A stretch of 64,000 bases of DNA from Neisseriales bacterium (GCA_008017155.1 SSGX01000018.1:25989-89988); one strand, 5' to 3'; shown: positions 9,462 to 18,955, counted from the stretch's first letter. Notes: a model not told the origin generated them from the sequence alone. Numbers and translations are program-made.

Positions 9462-10151
9462 ATGAAAAAATTATATAAGATTATTGTTTTTCTAGTGTTT
9501 TGTAGTAGTTCCTTAGCTCATGCTTGTGGCGGTGAATTACCTGTTGGTAGTTATAGTGATAATTTTCACCAATTTCTGATAGTTAATTTACGAATTCCTG
9601 ATTATAATGTCAATCAGGGGTTGTTTTACAGTATATACAGAATAGAGAATGGTACTAAAATAGAGGTCGAGAGACATAAGATAAATAGTACTTATACACA
9701 AATTTATCATTTACTTGCAGAAAATAATCTTGAGACAAGTCCTATTCAACTGAATGATGTATATGGAATTATTATTTATGGAGTTAAATATAAAAATGGT
9801 ATCAATATTTCAATTCCAGTTGAATTTAATATTAACTCAAATGCATGCATTGATGCTAATTTTGGTTCTCCTGATACAATTTATTCATCCCAGTTAAATG
9901 CTACAATTAGTGCAAAATCGACACCTGCCGTGGTTCTAAATTATGATAACCTAATTGTTAGTGCTGATCCTGCTCGAAATGTGTTTTGTGATCAAGTTTC
10001 ATGTAAAGAACGTGGTGGTCCGAGGCATCAATCTAACTCAGTTGGTTATGCATGGGATGTCACCTTAAGTTCAGACTCTAAGGGTAAATTAATTGATCCT
10101 AAATTACTACCGCAAAATATTTCTCCACCTAATATTACTTGGTCAAACTAG
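9462..10151 (+). CDS. Secreted protein, unknown function
   Basis: 229 residues. The N-terminal signal MKKLYKIIVFLVFCSSSLAHA is followed immediately by CGGELP. Cleavage at AHA-C is typical of signal peptidase I; lipidation is less likely because -3 is not Leu-like. The mature protein has five cysteines, two of them in FCDQVSCKERGG. A GGAG ribosome site precedes the ATG. No known family recognised. An IS982-type relic lies 20 bp downstream. Confidence 0.7.
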   Translation: MKKLYKIIVFLVFCSSSLAHACGGELPVGSYSDNFHQFLIVNLRIPDYNVNQGLFYSIYRIENGTKIEVERHKINSTYTQIYHLLAENNLETSPIQLNDVYGIIIYGVKYKNGINISIPVEFNINSNACIDANFGSPDTIYSSQLNATISAKSTPAVVLNYDNLIVSADPARNVFCDQVSCKERGGPRHQSNSVGYAWDVTLSSDSKGKLIDPKLLPQNISPPNITWSN

Positions 10152-10171
10152 ACAAATAAACATACTATATA

Positions 10172-10425
10172 ACCCGAGTCCTCACTTTTTTATGCTTGAA
10201 TAAGTAACTCAAGCTGAGTAAACTGATCTTTAACAAGTTGGTAATTAAAAAATAACGCAGTCGTATAAGAAAGTATCTTGCGATTAATCCTGCCTAATCT
10301 GATTATTTGCGTTTAAATAATGATTTTATTAGGGCTTATGCCTTTTTCATTTCTAACTACCAATTTGTTAAAGATCTATGAATTGCTTAAATCTATACTA
10401 AGCATAAAAAAGTGAGGACTCAGGT
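10172..10425. mobile_element. 254-bp internally deleted IS982-family relic (MITE-like)
   Basis: The ends form inverted repeats: ACCCGAGTCCTCACTTTTTT on the left and its near-complement on the right (one mismatch). Homology continues inward (GATCTTTAACAAGTTGGTA on the left, its counterpart on the right). The left 115 bp match the end of the IS copy at 63746, and on the minus strand still encode the transposase tail (GRINRKILSYTTALFFNYQL). The central transposase region is gone. TACTATA occurs at or next to both edges, a probable target duplication. It fills the gap between 10152 and 10464. Confidence 0.85.
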
Positions 10426-10464
10426 TACTATACTAAGCTATTATATTATTAAGGAATAATTAAA

Positions 10465-12867
10465 ATGCAATATAAAAAAATTGTCAATATTTTTTCTTGT
10501 ATATTGACAGTGGTTACTGCGGGATGTAATAATGGAAATATGAGCTCAGAAAAAATTGGTGCGAATCTTACTACCAAGAAATTACAATCGATTCAATCAT
10601 CTGTACAACAAGTTAACAACTTATACTCGTTAGAGTATACCATTCCAACCGTATTAGATAAAGTACCCCAAAAAACAGCGTTATGTTCTATTGGGAATGA
10701 GGTTTGTGCCCAACTTTCTTCAGTTCCTTTTGCTTCATATGTTCTTGGAGAAGATCGCTCTTATCATTGGGTAGAACAAGATTATCCGACTATATTACAA
10801 CTTACTTTCAATAAATCATTACCTAATGACTTTCACTTAGCCAGTATATATAATGATTTAAGTCAATCTCAAGGTGAAGTGGCGGGGCATTTAACAGAAG
10901 TTGATGATAGCTCTTGTAAGAAACTAGCCGTTTCAGGAATTTCTCCTGGTTCAACGTGTACGATAAATTTAGCATATACTGGCGATACTATGGAGCAAAT
11001 AGTGAATAATATTCATATGGAGTTTAAATCAAGTAACAAAACTCTTCTTGACTATACTTTTTCAGTACATAATATATATTTGACAAATTTAAATACCCCA
11101 GCTTTAAGTGTTGCCAACCAAGCAAATGATATTGGAGTTGTGGTTTCTAATCCTGATACTAGCTCTGGTACACTAGACTATATTCATGAATTTTCAAACG
11201 CAGTACAGTTGATTAACTTTGGGACAGCGCCAATACAAGAGAGGACGGGAACTCCAAGTATTATAGTACGTACTGGGAAGAGTTTTGATTATGATTTAAC
11301 GAATTTATACTATTTAAATGGTTTACAAACTACTTGTTCTGATGTAGGTTTAAGTGTTGGAGATAATTGTTTATTCGGATTTTCATTTATACCCAACTTA
11401 ATTAATAATTCAATTCAATCCGAATTGGGAAGATTGATCTTTACATATGATGATGGAGATCAGCCAATTAATATGACCAGTAGATTTGTTCTTAGCTCTG
11501 GTGATTTTTCTTATGATAACTATTACATTACAGATTGGGTACATAATCAAATTGTGATAAACAAAAGAAATTCTGGAAACAACTATGTTTCATATAGTGT
11601 TCAACTTAGTAATATTAAATTTTCACTGGATTATGATCCAAAATTTGATATTGGAATATTTAGAGATTTAAATACAAACAAATTGTTATACTCATATGGC
11701 GATTATTCAACTAATCTTAGTATAAATGATTTAATTGGAAAAATAACATTTGGTTATGAATCAGATTGTTTTAATGGGTTTGACTTTTCACAAAATAATG
11801 ATTTAGATGGGAGGTCATGTACTATTAAAGTTAATTATAACGGAGATCCAAAAGTGTTTTCTGAAAAGCCATTATCTGCTCTTTTAATCGCGTCTTATTA
11901 TTCTCCAATAGAAGACCGAAATGTTGATCAAATTATAGGAGTATTAACCTTGGGGTATGGATTGCAATCACCGAATGGAAGTTATTTAAATAACTGTGAC
12001 AATTCTTCTATAAATTATGTTAATGGTATATTGAGCGCAATTTGCCATCGAGCGCAAGGGCAAACTGATAAATATACTCTAAGTTACGATGAATTGTGTG
12101 CACCAGGATCAACGGTTTCTTTAAAGCTCATAAATCCAGATTCCAAGTGGGCAATTCCAAATGGGGCGCTGGTTTGTGATAGTTATGCTAATTCAAAATT
12201 TCTCACTAGCAAGGATATTTTAATTACTAATGCAACTAAAGAGCTTGATAATCATTTTGTTAGTCAAACAGGCAATAATGATTTAGTCTATGACTATACC
12301 ATTACTGCAATAAATGTTAATAGTGGGAATATATATACCACAAATATTCTTTCATATGAAAATCAAAAGGTAACAGTTTCATATAATAATGGTGGAATTT
12401 CAGCAGCTATTGCATCTGGGATTGACTTTAATTCTGGATTAAGTAATTTATCCAACTTAATGTGGGATGGTGATGCGCATAAAATTAGTTTAGTAAATAA
12501 TTTAGGAGTGTCTACTCTATATGAATCTGCCTGTAATGATGGTAGTGGGATCACTAAATTTCCTTATTATTCAGATTTGGGTATTAATGGGGTAGTTGCA
12601 TGTACGTCACCAAAAAATAATATAGTAGGTTCTTTCAAGGATAAGGGGGATTTTGAGTATCGGTGTGCTCAGCTATCGCAAGATGTTTCTTCAGACGTGA
12701 AAGCACAGGTTATATGTGCTGCAGATGATCCTTCACATCCCGGTTTTTTATGGAATATGAGATCATCTCAAAATTTAGGGTGTCCGATAAACAAGTTTTT
12801 AGTTGGTTGTTCAATTGAACATCAGACTGGTAAAGTGACTTGTAGCTGTATCGGAGGTAAATCATAA
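10465..12867 (+). CDS. Large lipoprotein with CVNH-like C-terminal segment
   Basis: 800 residues. Lipobox VTAGC followed by NNGNMSS. Residues 40-480 look like several beta domains. Around residues 510-590 a segment reads PNGSYLNNC...NGILSAIC...NGALVC, the cysteine/glycine spacing of a cyanovirin (CVNH) repeat and close in style to the 2616 protein. The C-terminal 80 residues hold eight cysteines and end CSCIGGKS. A surface carbohydrate-binding role is plausible but inferred. An ATG preceded by AAGGA starts the frame 40 bp after the IS relic, so its promoter may lie in or before that element. Confidence 0.75.
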   Translation: MQYKKIVNIFSCILTVVTAGCNNGNMSSEKIGANLTTKKLQSIQSSVQQVNNLYSLEYTIPTVLDKVPQKTALCSIGNEVCAQLSSVPFASYVLGEDRSYHWVEQDYPTILQLTFNKSLPNDFHLASIYNDLSQSQGEVAGHLTEVDDSSCKKLAVSGISPGSTCTINLAYTGDTMEQIVNNIHMEFKSSNKTLLDYTFSVHNIYLTNLNTPALSVANQANDIGVVVSNPDTSSGTLDYIHEFSNAVQLINFGTAPIQERTGTPSIIVRTGKSFDYDLTNLYYLNGLQTTCSDVGLSVGDNCLFGFSFIPNLINNSIQSELGRLIFTYDDGDQPINMTSRFVLSSGDFSYDNYYITDWVHNQIVINKRNSGNNYVSYSVQLSNIKFSLDYDPKFDIGIFRDLNTNKLLYSYGDYSTNLSINDLIGKITFGYESDCFNGFDFSQNNDLDGRSCTIKVNYNGDPKVFSEKPLSALLIASYYSPIEDRNVDQIIGVLTLGYGLQSPNGSYLNNCDNSSINYVNGILSAICHRAQGQTDKYTLSYDELCAPGSTVSLKLINPDSKWAIPNGALVCDSYANSKFLTSKDILITNATKELDNHFVSQTGNNDLVYDYTITAINVNSGNIYTTNILSYENQKVTVSYNNGGISAAIASGIDFNSGLSNLSNLMWDGDAHKISLVNNLGVSTLYESACNDGSGITKFPYYSDLGINGVVACTSPKNNIVGSFKDKGDFEYRCAQLSQDVSSDVKAQVICAADDPSHPGFLWNMRSSQNLGCPINKFLVGCSIEHQTGKVTCSCIGGKS

Positions 12868-12932
12868 TCTTTTAAGATATTATATATGCTTCATCCCCAA
12901 GGTTCTACGTTTTGAAGTCATGTGGTTAATCC

Positions 12933-13136
12933 TCTTATGGAACTTCAGAATGTGGGGCAGCTAGTATGGTTTATTCTAGCGCAAATGATGTTTCTGTAGA
13001 TGTTCGTCCTTTTGCTAGTCAATTATCAAATATTATGGATATGGATCAAGATGTTGGCGGTTGTAATGGAGATGCTGCGAATAACAACAATTTTGTTTGC
13101 GCTGATGCATCTTCTAGTAATTTAAATTTTAGGTAA
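12933..13136 (+). pseudogene. C-terminal remnant of a trypsin-like lipoprotein protease
   Basis: The frame from 12933 reads SYGTSECG...NDVSVDVRPFASQL...GGCNG...FVCAD then a stop at 13134-13136. It parallels the C-terminus of the intact protease at 58952 (SYGSNACG...NDVSADVRPFTSQL...GCNA...FVCAAP). The catalytic parts are missing and a stop with frame loss lies just upstream. It marks deletion of a fourth family member. The rest of the 12868-13415 gap shows only the dyad at 13329. Confidence 0.8.
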
Positions 13137-13328
13137 ATATTATACTATGGGGTAATATATTTGATATATCTCACAATTAATGATAATTAAATTGATGTGG
13201 ACAGAATCATAGCTATATGAGTTACATATTGATTTAAAATTAGAATTCTGTATATATTAATTCAACTTATAGCGGAGTTTGTATTTGTTAAGAACCCCAT
13301 GTTTTAATTTAAGAACTATAATAATAAC

Positions 13329-13345
13329 TGCATAATCATTATTCA
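13329..13345 (+). promoter_or_regulatory. 17-bp dyad operator candidate, copy D
   Basis: TGCATAATCATTATTCA followed by TTTTTTACTATTCTCA, about 70 bp upstream of the 13416 transporter. One mismatch from a perfect palindrome. The trailing ACTATTCTCA is shared with copies at 5341 and 14896. Confidence 0.5.
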
Positions 13346-13415
13346 TTTTTTACTATTCTCAGAGGTTAATACCGTGAGTTATAATCCTCAATAATTCTAA
13401 AGGGGATGGTTAATA

Positions 13416-14696
13416 ATGATAAGGTTGTTTCGTTTATTAAGAGTTTTTTCGGCTGAGCTATTATTTATTTCTAGCTTAGCTTTTACCGTGTTCTTAGGTG
13501 CTAAAAATAAAAGTGTTTTTCTGGATATAATAAACTTATCGAGTACTGAAATTAGCTGCCTAAGCACTGTTTTCTTCATGTTATATGCATTCAGCCAAGT
13601 TTATTCTGGAAAATTAAAGGTAATACTTCCTTTAAAGTATATTTTTCTTGTTAGCACATTCTTTGTGATATTAGGAAAGTCTGTTAGTGAAACTACCAAT
13701 GATAAATTAATCCTTTGTATTGCTCAGGCATTCTTGATTATAGGGGGAGCTTCTTTTTTTATAGGGTTTATTCTTACCAGACAAACTAATATTAGCAATC
13801 ATTTTTCAATTTTAATTCGATCCATGGAGCAAAATACAATAAACTTTTGCATGGGGGTATTTGAATTTGCAGCAAGTATATTATTTACTAAATTTGGTTA
13901 TAAACTATCTTTTATTAGTCTTAGCATTAATTTTTCATTGTGTGCATTACTGATACTAATATTTTTTAGAAATAATGAAATTAATGTAGACCTAAAAGGT
14001 ACTTATTCAGAAATTAAAGTACTTTTATGTAATAAACAATTATGGTTTATTACATTATTTTTTTCAGGGCTGTCAAGCGCGGTTCTGATTTACATAAATG
14101 TAGTTACTGTATTGCAAGCAAATGTTTTTAATTTGAAATACTATTTGCTAACTTCACCAACCTCATTGGGGTTTGCTATTAGTGCAATTTTTACAGGGTA
14201 TCTATCAAATAAAGCCATAAATTATAGGTGGTTTTTTCAGGCATCTAGTCTGACAACTTTTATTATTTTCTCAATGATAATGTTTTGTAAATTGGGAGTA
14301 GATTACCCTGTTCACTCAGTTTATGTTATATCTTTTCTGCTGGGGGTAACTTGTGGTAGTTCTATTTTGGCATTTCAGTATATTCGTAATTATGTAACTA
14401 ATCCGTTGTTAAAGCCATTTGCTACATCTTTTGTTTTAACAGTTTCATGTGTCTTTTATCAAGTAGTCAAATATATACTTACAGCTGGGGCTATTGTTGA
14501 TAATCATTTTATTAAAAGTTTTGCTAGAAGTTATAAAGGGAGTAGCTGCTTATTTAATTGTTTTTTTCATCATGCTTCTTTCTCGTATATGCAAGTTCAG
14601 CATTCTATTTTTATTCTGGCAATGATTTGCAGTTTTATTCTAACAGCTCTTCCAGATATCAGTACTGTAAGAATTCTTGATGCGTCTTATTTATAA
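13416..14696 (+). CDS. Major facilitator superfamily (MFS) transporter-like protein, divergent
   Basis: 426 residues, almost entirely hydrophobic, consistent with about 12 membrane segments. It is a diverged paralogue of the 14978 transporter: matching segments include the N-terminal SVEIFF/SAELLF region, YSGKL versus YSGRL, and GSSILAFQ versus GSILAFQ. The canonical MFS loop 2-3 motif is not recognisable. Its divergence and basic/cysteine-rich loop near residues 370-390 suggest either altered substrate or relaxed selection. A ribosome site (GGGGATGG) lies about 10 bp upstream of the ATG. Substrate unknown. Confidence 0.7.
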   Translation: MIRLFRLLRVFSAELLFISSLAFTVFLGAKNKSVFLDIINLSSTEISCLSTVFFMLYAFSQVYSGKLKVILPLKYIFLVSTFFVILGKSVSETTNDKLILCIAQAFLIIGGASFFIGFILTRQTNISNHFSILIRSMEQNTINFCMGVFEFAASILFTKFGYKLSFISLSINFSLCALLILIFFRNNEINVDLKGTYSEIKVLLCNKQLWFITLFFSGLSSAVLIYINVVTVLQANVFNLKYYLLTSPTSLGFAISAIFTGYLSNKAINYRWFFQASSLTTFIIFSMIMFCKLGVDYPVHSVYVISFLLGVTCGSSILAFQYIRNYVTNPLLKPFATSFVLTVSCVFYQVVKYILTAGAIVDNHFIKSFARSYKGSSCLFNCFFHHASFSYMQVQHSIFILAMICSFILTALPDISTVRILDASYL

Positions 14697-14707
14697 TTGT
14701 TTAGTAG

Positions 14708-14849
14708 CTGATGTTACACAGATAAGCCATTACAGAGAGATAAAATAAATTTTTGTTCATGGCGGATTGGTTCAAGACGACAAACCAATCTGCAAAATCG
14801 TCAAAGTTCATTTTATACCTCTGAAAATCACATGAGTGCGTAACATCGG
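14708..14849. repeat. 142-bp imperfect palindrome (MITE-like hairpin)
   Basis: Two arms of about 65 bp are inverted copies: the left opens CTGATGTTAC and ends GGATTGGTT; the right read in reverse opens CCGATGTTAC and ends AGATTGGTT. Matching blocks inside include CAGAG and ATAAAAT. The short centre (TCAAGACGACA region) is unpaired. As RNA this would be a long hairpin. Candidates are a non-autonomous transposon or a terminator between the two MFS genes; there is no T run typical of a terminator. Confidence 0.65.
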
Positions 14850-14895
14850 TTAGTAATTTTTTTATGGCTTGTTTAAAACAATAGGTATATAGAAT

Positions 14896-14912
14896 TGCAT
14901 AATGATTATGCA
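14896..14912 (+). promoter_or_regulatory. 17-bp dyad operator candidate, copy C (perfect palindrome)
   Basis: TGCATAATGATTATGCA is a perfect 17-bp palindrome, followed by GATTTGACTATTCTCA. It lies about 65 bp upstream of the transporter start at 14978. This is the best copy of the family. Confidence 0.6.
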
Positions 14913-14977
14913 GATTTGACTATTCTCAAAGATTAGTTGGATTAGCTAAAATAGAGGTCTATTTGAAGGGGAAATTT

Positions 14978-16258
14978 ATGAAAAAATCAGCTTGTTTATT
15001 TCAGTGGTTAAGTGTTGAAATATTCTTTGTTTTTAGTGTTGTATCCGCAATCATGTTTGGTGTTTTTAGTAGTGCAGTAACCGATAGTATGCATTTGAGT
15101 TCTACCCAGCTTGGTTGGTTATCAGGAACATTTTTTATTACCTATGCAGTTACCCAGTTCTATTCCGGGCGCTTATTTATACTTTTTTCAGTAAAGAATA
15201 TGCTGCTACTAAGTACTTTACTTGCCGCAATTGGAGCCGTTACTTTTGGAGTGGCAAACTCATTATTTTTAATGTTTATTGCTAGAATTCTCCTTGGTAT
15301 TGGGTTGGCTTCGACTTTTGTTGGCGTGCTGTTTGTTATTCAAAATGGTTTTAGTGGTAAATCATTTCCGCTAATGTCATCATTAAGCCAGAGTATTGCC
15401 AATTTAAGTGCTGGCTTATTCGGGTTTCTTGCCAGTATTATTATTGCCAGATACAGCTATAAAATATCATTCGAGATACTTGGTTGCATATTTGGTGTTT
15501 GTGGCACTTTAATTCTGCTATTTTTCCAAAATAATAAGCCTGTAACCATGAATCAGAAACAGCCTGGATTTAGCGAGAGTATAAAAATTCTGTTGGTAAG
15601 TCGTAATATTTGGCTTGCTACTGTATATTTTACAGGCTTATTTGGTTCAATTCTAACTTTTGCTGATTTATTTAATGTATCTTTTCAGATTGAGGCATTC
15701 CATGTTAGTTACGCTGAAGCAACGATTATTAACTCAATGATCCCATTCGGACTAACTATTGGTGGTATTGTTGCTGGCTATTGGGCGCAGAAAAGTAAAA
15801 ACTATATTATTCCAGCACGTGTTTTTAGCTTACTGGCATTTATTATGCTTGGAGTGATGCTGTTTGTAAAATTTAAACTCAGCTACGCAGTGGAGATTAT
15901 TGCGGTGGTGGCATTTATCTTTGGTATGGGATGCAGTGGTTCAATTCTTGCTTTCCAGTGTGTTCAAAATAGTGTTGAAAATGAATTGCTTCGTCCACTA
16001 GCAACTTCATTTGTTTTGACTTTCTCGTATATTTTCTCAGGTTTGATTGAGCAACCATTAGTTGGAAGTCTGATTTCGAGTGCTAACGCAAGTCTTGATA
16101 AAATCCACTCGATTCAGGCTAATTTAAATGAATGGTTTTATACTGGCGCTATAAATGATGGCTGGACTAAATATAATCATGGTTTATATTTGGTTCTTGG
16201 GGCAGTAGCAACAAGTTTTATTGCAAGTTTGTTCTTTAAACAAAATAGCTTACGCTAA
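14978..16258 (+). CDS. MFS transporter
   Basis: 426 residues from the ATG at 14978, chosen because GAAGGGGAAA directly precedes it (an in-frame TTG at 14963 is upstream of that site). About 12 membrane segments. Between segments 2 and 3 it reads YSGRLFILFSVKN, a degenerate form of the MFS signature. Residues 95-125 (IARILLGIGLASTFVG) match the usual helix 4 pattern. Substrate unknown; the oxidoreductase gene starts 18 bp downstream, so the two are probably co-transcribed and act on the same compound. Dyad copy C lies upstream. Confidence 0.8.
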   Translation: MKKSACLFQWLSVEIFFVFSVVSAIMFGVFSSAVTDSMHLSSTQLGWLSGTFFITYAVTQFYSGRLFILFSVKNMLLLSTLLAAIGAVTFGVANSLFLMFIARILLGIGLASTFVGVLFVIQNGFSGKSFPLMSSLSQSIANLSAGLFGFLASIIIARYSYKISFEILGCIFGVCGTLILLFFQNNKPVTMNQKQPGFSESIKILLVSRNIWLATVYFTGLFGSILTFADLFNVSFQIEAFHVSYAEATIINSMIPFGLTIGGIVAGYWAQKSKNYIIPARVFSLLAFIMLGVMLFVKFKLSYAVEIIAVVAFIFGMGCSGSILAFQCVQNSVENELLRPLATSFVLTFSYIFSGLIEQPLVGSLISSANASLDKIHSIQANLNEWFYTGAINDGWTKYNHGLYLVLGAVATSFIASLFFKQNSLR

Positions 16259-16276
16259 GAATATTGGAAGATAAAA

Positions 16277-17644
16277 ATGAATAAAATAGAGAGCTTAATG
16301 GAATTGGAAGTTTACTATCCAGAGACAGAGGAGTACAGTAGATATTTATCCCAGATTTTTTCTACTGAAGCAAAACGAAAACAGCCAAGTGCTATTGTTT
16401 GTCCGCGTAATCATCAGGAAGTGAAGTTATTTATTGATTATGCAAATGAGCGGCAATTAAGCTATACCGTTTGTGGTGGTGGTTTGAGTAGTCTTTCGAT
16501 TGAAAATGGGTTAATTTGTCTTGCACTAAGTCAGTATTATAATAAAGTTGAATTAAGCACAGATCAATTAAGTAATGGCTATTTAATCCGGGTTGAAGGA
16601 GGGGCAAAGGTTGGGACAATTATAGAAGAGCTGGATAAGGTTGGTTGTCATCTACCTGTTGGGGTTTCACCCTTGCCAGGGCTTGGATTGATATTACGTG
16701 GTGGAATAGGGCATTTGACTCGTAGTGAAGGATTAAGCCTTGATTATATTCGTAAAATTGGTTTTATCAGTGTTGATGGAGAGGAGCTTGAATTATTTGA
16801 TGGCTGTGCTTACCCAGAGCTTTGGAATGCTCTGCGCGGTGCTGCGCCTCGTTTTGGGGTTGTTAGTTGGGTGGAATTAGCTGCAGTACCAAATAATCAG
16901 GTTACTGTGGCTACTTTTAGTTGCAATTTATCATCACTGAGTCGATGGTTAGATTCTGCCGATAAGTTACCAGCTACCATTTCTGCATCTTTAGTGCTCG
17001 GCTATAACAGTTCCAAACAAAGCGCTCCAGTTTTATTTGGCTATGTGGTGAATAATGATATTAGCGAGAATGCACTAAGTGATACCCTTAGTTCAGTTAA
17101 TGCCTTATTGGGAGATGGTACTGGGATTAATTGGTATACCCCCCCACAAACAAAGCAATATTGTCAGTTGCCAGCATTTGATATTCCTCAACTAGAAATA
17201 GATAATAGTGAGATAACATATATTCCATTTGTGAAAAGCTATCTGATAAATAATCGATATCTAAAATATAATGCCCAAATCTTGATTAATGCCATAAAAA
17301 TTGCACCTAATGCATTATGCCGGATTGATTTACAACATATAGGTGGAGCTAATAAAACGATCCAGAATGGCTCTGTTTTTAAGGGGCGTGAAGCTGACTG
17401 GAATCTAGTAATCACTGGCTTTGCTAATTCAATTGATGATTCTGACCGAGCTGTTATCTGGGTTATGGAATTAATTCAACAGCTTGATCAAGCAATTTGT
17501 GGGGTTTATAGCGTTGAAATTCGACCTAGTCGTTCAGAGACTGACACTGAGTTAAATTTAGCTTTTGGAGATAATTTACCATTACTACATAAAATCTCTC
17601 TCTGTTATGATAAACAGGGTAAGTTTAATCATTATCCATTATAA
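16277..17644 (+). CDS. FAD-linked oxidoreductase (GlcD/berberine-bridge type FAD-binding domain)
   Basis: 455 residues. Residues 35-210 form a PCMH-type FAD-binding domain: PSAIVCPRNHQEV, YTVCGGGLSS at the pyrophosphate loop, and LRGGIGHLTRSEGLSLDYI. In bicovalent berberine-bridge enzymes the first loop carries a His and the second a Cys; here these positions are Leu and Ser, so FAD is probably bound non-covalently. The C-terminal half lacks a recognisable BBE tail. No signal peptide. It follows an MFS gene by 18 bp and precedes another MFS gene, suggesting uptake and oxidation, or export, of a small molecule. Confidence 0.75.
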   Translation: MNKIESLMELEVYYPETEEYSRYLSQIFSTEAKRKQPSAIVCPRNHQEVKLFIDYANERQLSYTVCGGGLSSLSIENGLICLALSQYYNKVELSTDQLSNGYLIRVEGGAKVGTIIEELDKVGCHLPVGVSPLPGLGLILRGGIGHLTRSEGLSLDYIRKIGFISVDGEELELFDGCAYPELWNALRGAAPRFGVVSWVELAAVPNNQVTVATFSCNLSSLSRWLDSADKLPATISASLVLGYNSSKQSAPVLFGYVVNNDISENALSDTLSSVNALLGDGTGINWYTPPQTKQYCQLPAFDIPQLEIDNSEITYIPFVKSYLINNRYLKYNAQILINAIKIAPNALCRIDLQHIGGANKTIQNGSVFKGREADWNLVITGFANSIDDSDRAVIWVMELIQQLDQAICGVYSVEIRPSRSETDTELNLAFGDNLPLLHKISLCYDKQGKFNHYPL

Positions 17645-17676
17645 ATGCTTTGGGATAGCGTAGGGATATGATTATT

Positions 17677-17693
17677 TGAATAATGATTATGCA
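17677..17693 (+). promoter_or_regulatory. 17-bp dyad operator candidate, copy E
   Basis: TGAATAATGATTATGCA, one change from the perfect palindrome at 14896, about 70 bp upstream of the 17762 transporter. The TTTGACTATTCTCA tail is not conserved here. Confidence 0.45.
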
Positions 17694-17761
17694 ATTCCGC
17701 TGTAGCTAAGATTTTTGCCAGTAGTTATAATCCCTTACTAATTTAAATAGGGGGAAATTAT

Positions 17762-18955
17762 ATGAAATATTCATTCAGAACTTATGTGGCGATAATTTCA
17801 TTTATGATGGTTTTAGCCCAAATGGCAGCCGATTTGTATTTGCCAGCTTTGCCTGAAATGGCGTTGGCCTTACATAGTAACATTGTTACTCTTGAAAAAA
17901 CCATGTTTTTTTATACTGTTGGATATTTGCTGGGCGCTTTATTCTATGGACCGTTATCTGATCGAATCGGGCGCCGTAAAGTAATTTTTATTTCACTAAT
18001 TATTTGTATAATTGGTTCTGTTTTTTGTGTAAGCGCAGCTACAATAATGGCTGTCTTTATTGGTCGGATTATTCAAGGACTGGGATTTGGTGGGGTGAAT
18101 TTACTAGCTAGAACCATGATTAAAGATATATCAAAAGATTTACAGCAAATGACAGTTGCCGGCATGGTTTTTAATATGTTCTGGGCAGCTGGGATTGCCT
18201 TATCTCCATGTATCGGTGGTTACATTGTAACTTATTTTGGCTGGCAGGCGGAATTTATAATATTAATTGTCTATGCGATTGCAGTTTTGGTTTTGAGTAT
18301 TTTTGTCTTGGATGAAACTAATTTGAATCGGCTAACTACTCCATTTATAACTGTTGGACGTGATTATTTGCAAGTATTTCTAAGTGGCAGATACTTACTT
18401 TATGCTTTTAGTTCTGCCGCGGGTTTTGGGTTGTTGCTTGCCTATCTAACCGCTTCACCTGATATTTTGATGGTTAAACTGCATCTTAGCGCCACTCAAT
18501 ATGGTTATACTAATATTTTGCTAGCTATTGGTATAATTTGTGGAAGTATCTTAAATCGGCATCTTGCTAAAGCTTATAATATTGATAGCTTGATTTTTGC
18601 TGGTGGAGTAATAGTTACTATTGTTGGGTTATTTTATCTGGTATGTGGTTACTATAAGTTGTTAAATGTTTTTCTGATTATTTTACCAATGTTTATATTT
18701 GGAGTTGGACTTTTACTGGTTTTACCGAATACAAGTAACGGAGCCATTGGCATGTTTGGTAAAATTGCGGGGTCAGCAGCAGCTGCCTTTACATTTATCC
18801 AAATGCTTGGTGGTTCATCGGGAAGTGCGTTAGTTACGATGGTTCATCATGAAAATCAAATAGCTTTAGGTGCAATAATGATCCTATTTGGCTCCATAAT
18901 TATTCTTGCTGCACGTAAATTATTACAATCCGAACTGGTTCTAGTCAAAGCATAG
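17762..18955 (+). CDS. Bcr/CflA-type MFS multidrug exporter
   Basis: 397 residues, about 12 membrane segments. The N-terminus MAADLYLPALPEMALAL matches the DhA1/Bcr-CflA subfamily, and the loop 2-3 motif GPLSDRIGRRKVI is canonical. RIIQGLGFGG in helix 4 is also typical. The family exports drugs and small metabolites by proton antiport across the inner membrane. A GGGG ribosome site precedes the ATG. It is convergent with the LysR gene at 18985, and dyad copy E lies in its promoter region. Confidence 0.85.
   Translation: MKYSFRTYVAIISFMMVLAQMAADLYLPALPEMALALHSNIVTLEKTMFFYTVGYLLGALFYGPLSDRIGRRKVIFISLIICIIGSVFCVSAATIMAVFIGRIIQGLGFGGVNLLARTMIKDISKDLQQMTVAGMVFNMFWAAGIALSPCIGGYIVTYFGWQAEFIILIVYAIAVLVLSIFVLDETNLNRLTTPFITVGRDYLQVFLSGRYLLYAFSSAAGFGLLLAYLTASPDILMVKLHLSATQYGYTNILLAIGIICGSILNRHLAKAYNIDSLIFAGGVIVTIVGLFYLVCGYYKLLNVFLIILPMFIFGVGLLLVLPNTSNGAIGMFGKIAGSAAAAFTFIQMLGGSSGSALVTMVHHENQIALGAIMILFGSIIILAARKLLQSELVLVKA

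Noticed and set aside
13416..14696. Treating the first MFS paralogue as a pseudogene
   Set aside because: Diverged, but the frame is intact over full length with a ribosome site and an upstream operator candidate.
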